In this document: piece after piece, positions 6,651 through 6,875 of the stretch
How positions within the stretch are numbered: position 1 is the stretch's first letter
How the letters are laid out: each line of letters begins with the position of its first letter
The notes under the pieces: generated by a model
Seen by the model: only the letters and a program-made list of their open reading frames with translations
Databases searched by the model: none
What the model was told of the DNA's origin: nothing
Source: Leptolyngbya sp. SIO4C5
GTDB lineage: Bacteria > Cyanobacteriota > Cyanobacteriia > Phormidesmidales > Phormidesmidaceae
Reading direction: 5' to 3'
DNA length: 6,875 nt
Assembly: GCA_010671965.1 (NCBI GenBank)
Contig: JAAHIC010000237.1
Span: forward strand, 1 to 6,875
Translations under genes and position numbers: made by a program

Positions 6651-6875
6651 ATGTCACCCTGCCGACGAGTCATCACGCTGCTGGCGTTGACTATGCCCAT
6701 GCTTATGCCAGGTCGCTCCGCCCCTGCTTTGGCACAAACTCCCCGTCCGCAGCCGCCTCTACTGCAGGTTGAGGGAGTCCTCCAGGATGGGGATGACACG
6801 CTGAGCAATGGCAGCTTCTACGATGCCTATGAGTTTTCTGGGCAAGCTGAGCAACGTGTCACCCTCTTGCTAGAA
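6600..6875. repeat. Right arm of long inverted repeat (PPC gene 5' end plus leader)
   Basis: Inverted counterpart of 1-280. It contains the shared leader elements and the first 75 codons of the PPC gene and continues past the window edge. Differences from the left arm include several silent changes, which shows real divergence rather than sequencing error. Confidence 0.85.
6651..6875 (+). CDS. Secreted PPC-domain protein, N-terminal part (right copy)
   Basis: It starts at ATG 6651, with CAGAGG at 6636-6641 and a 9-nt spacer, and is cut by the window edge after 75 codons. It has the same plan as the left copy: signal peptide with an Ala-Leu-Ala site at 26-28, a proline-rich linker, then the start of a PPC domain (DDTLSNGSFYDAYEF, GQAEQRVTLLLE). 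It differs from the left copy at seven residues: R6 for Q, P20 for S, R22 for H, V43 for A, G47 for R, S63 for V and L72 for I. The gene is transcribed away from the sigma-like gene. Whatever follows the PPC domain, such as a peptidase, is outside the window. Confidence 0.8.
   Translation, partial: MSPCRRVITLLALTMPMLMPGRSAPALAQTPRPQPPLLQVEGVLQDGDDTLSNGSFYDAYEFSGQAEQRVTLLLE

Overview
The window looks like DNA of a cyanobacterium, probably a filamentous Leptolyngbya-like lineage, although the genus is only a guess. The reasons are three copies of the cyanobacterial octamer GCGATCGC (HIP1) and a set of protein families that are almost purely cyanobacterial: DUF1822, CHAT-CHASE2 fusions, an atypical large sigma-70-like protein, and a secreted protein of a cyanobacterial hypothetical family.

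Layout. Nearly everything lies on the minus strand. Read in transcription order from the right, the genes are a sigma-70-like regulator (6288 to 4915), a DUF1822 protein (4918 to 3809, start overlapping the sigma stop by 4 nt) and a CHAT caspase-like protease fused to a CHASE2 sensor and membrane segments (3805 to 1304, only 3 nt after the DUF1822 stop). After a 151-nt gap comes a secreted hypothetical protein (1152 to 388). After a further 162-nt gap holding a perfect 16-bp hairpin comes the start of a secreted PPC-domain protein (225 to 1, cut by the window edge). On the right, beyond a 362-nt intergenic region, a second copy of the PPC gene starts on the plus strand (6651 to 6875, also cut by the edge). 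The two PPC copies are about 90% identical and point outward, so the module sits between inverted repeats of roughly 0.28 kb or more.

How the genes may work together (inference). The three tightly coupled genes would give a sigma-like transcription regulator, a DUF1822 protein of unknown function, and a membrane protein that puts a periplasmic CHASE2 sensor on the same chain as an apparently intact cytoplasmic His-Cys protease domain. No kinase or cyclase output domain is present, so proteolysis is the likely output. A simple hypothesis is that an envelope signal activates the CHAT protease, which acts on DUF1822 or on the sigma-like protein to change transcription. The secreted protein and the PPC protein would then be envelope partners or targets. 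None of this is shown by the sequence alone.

The two window ends stop at exactly the same codon (codon 75) of the two PPC copies, and the last base at each end differs between copies. This suggests that the window is a whole contig that ends where an assembly repeat begins.
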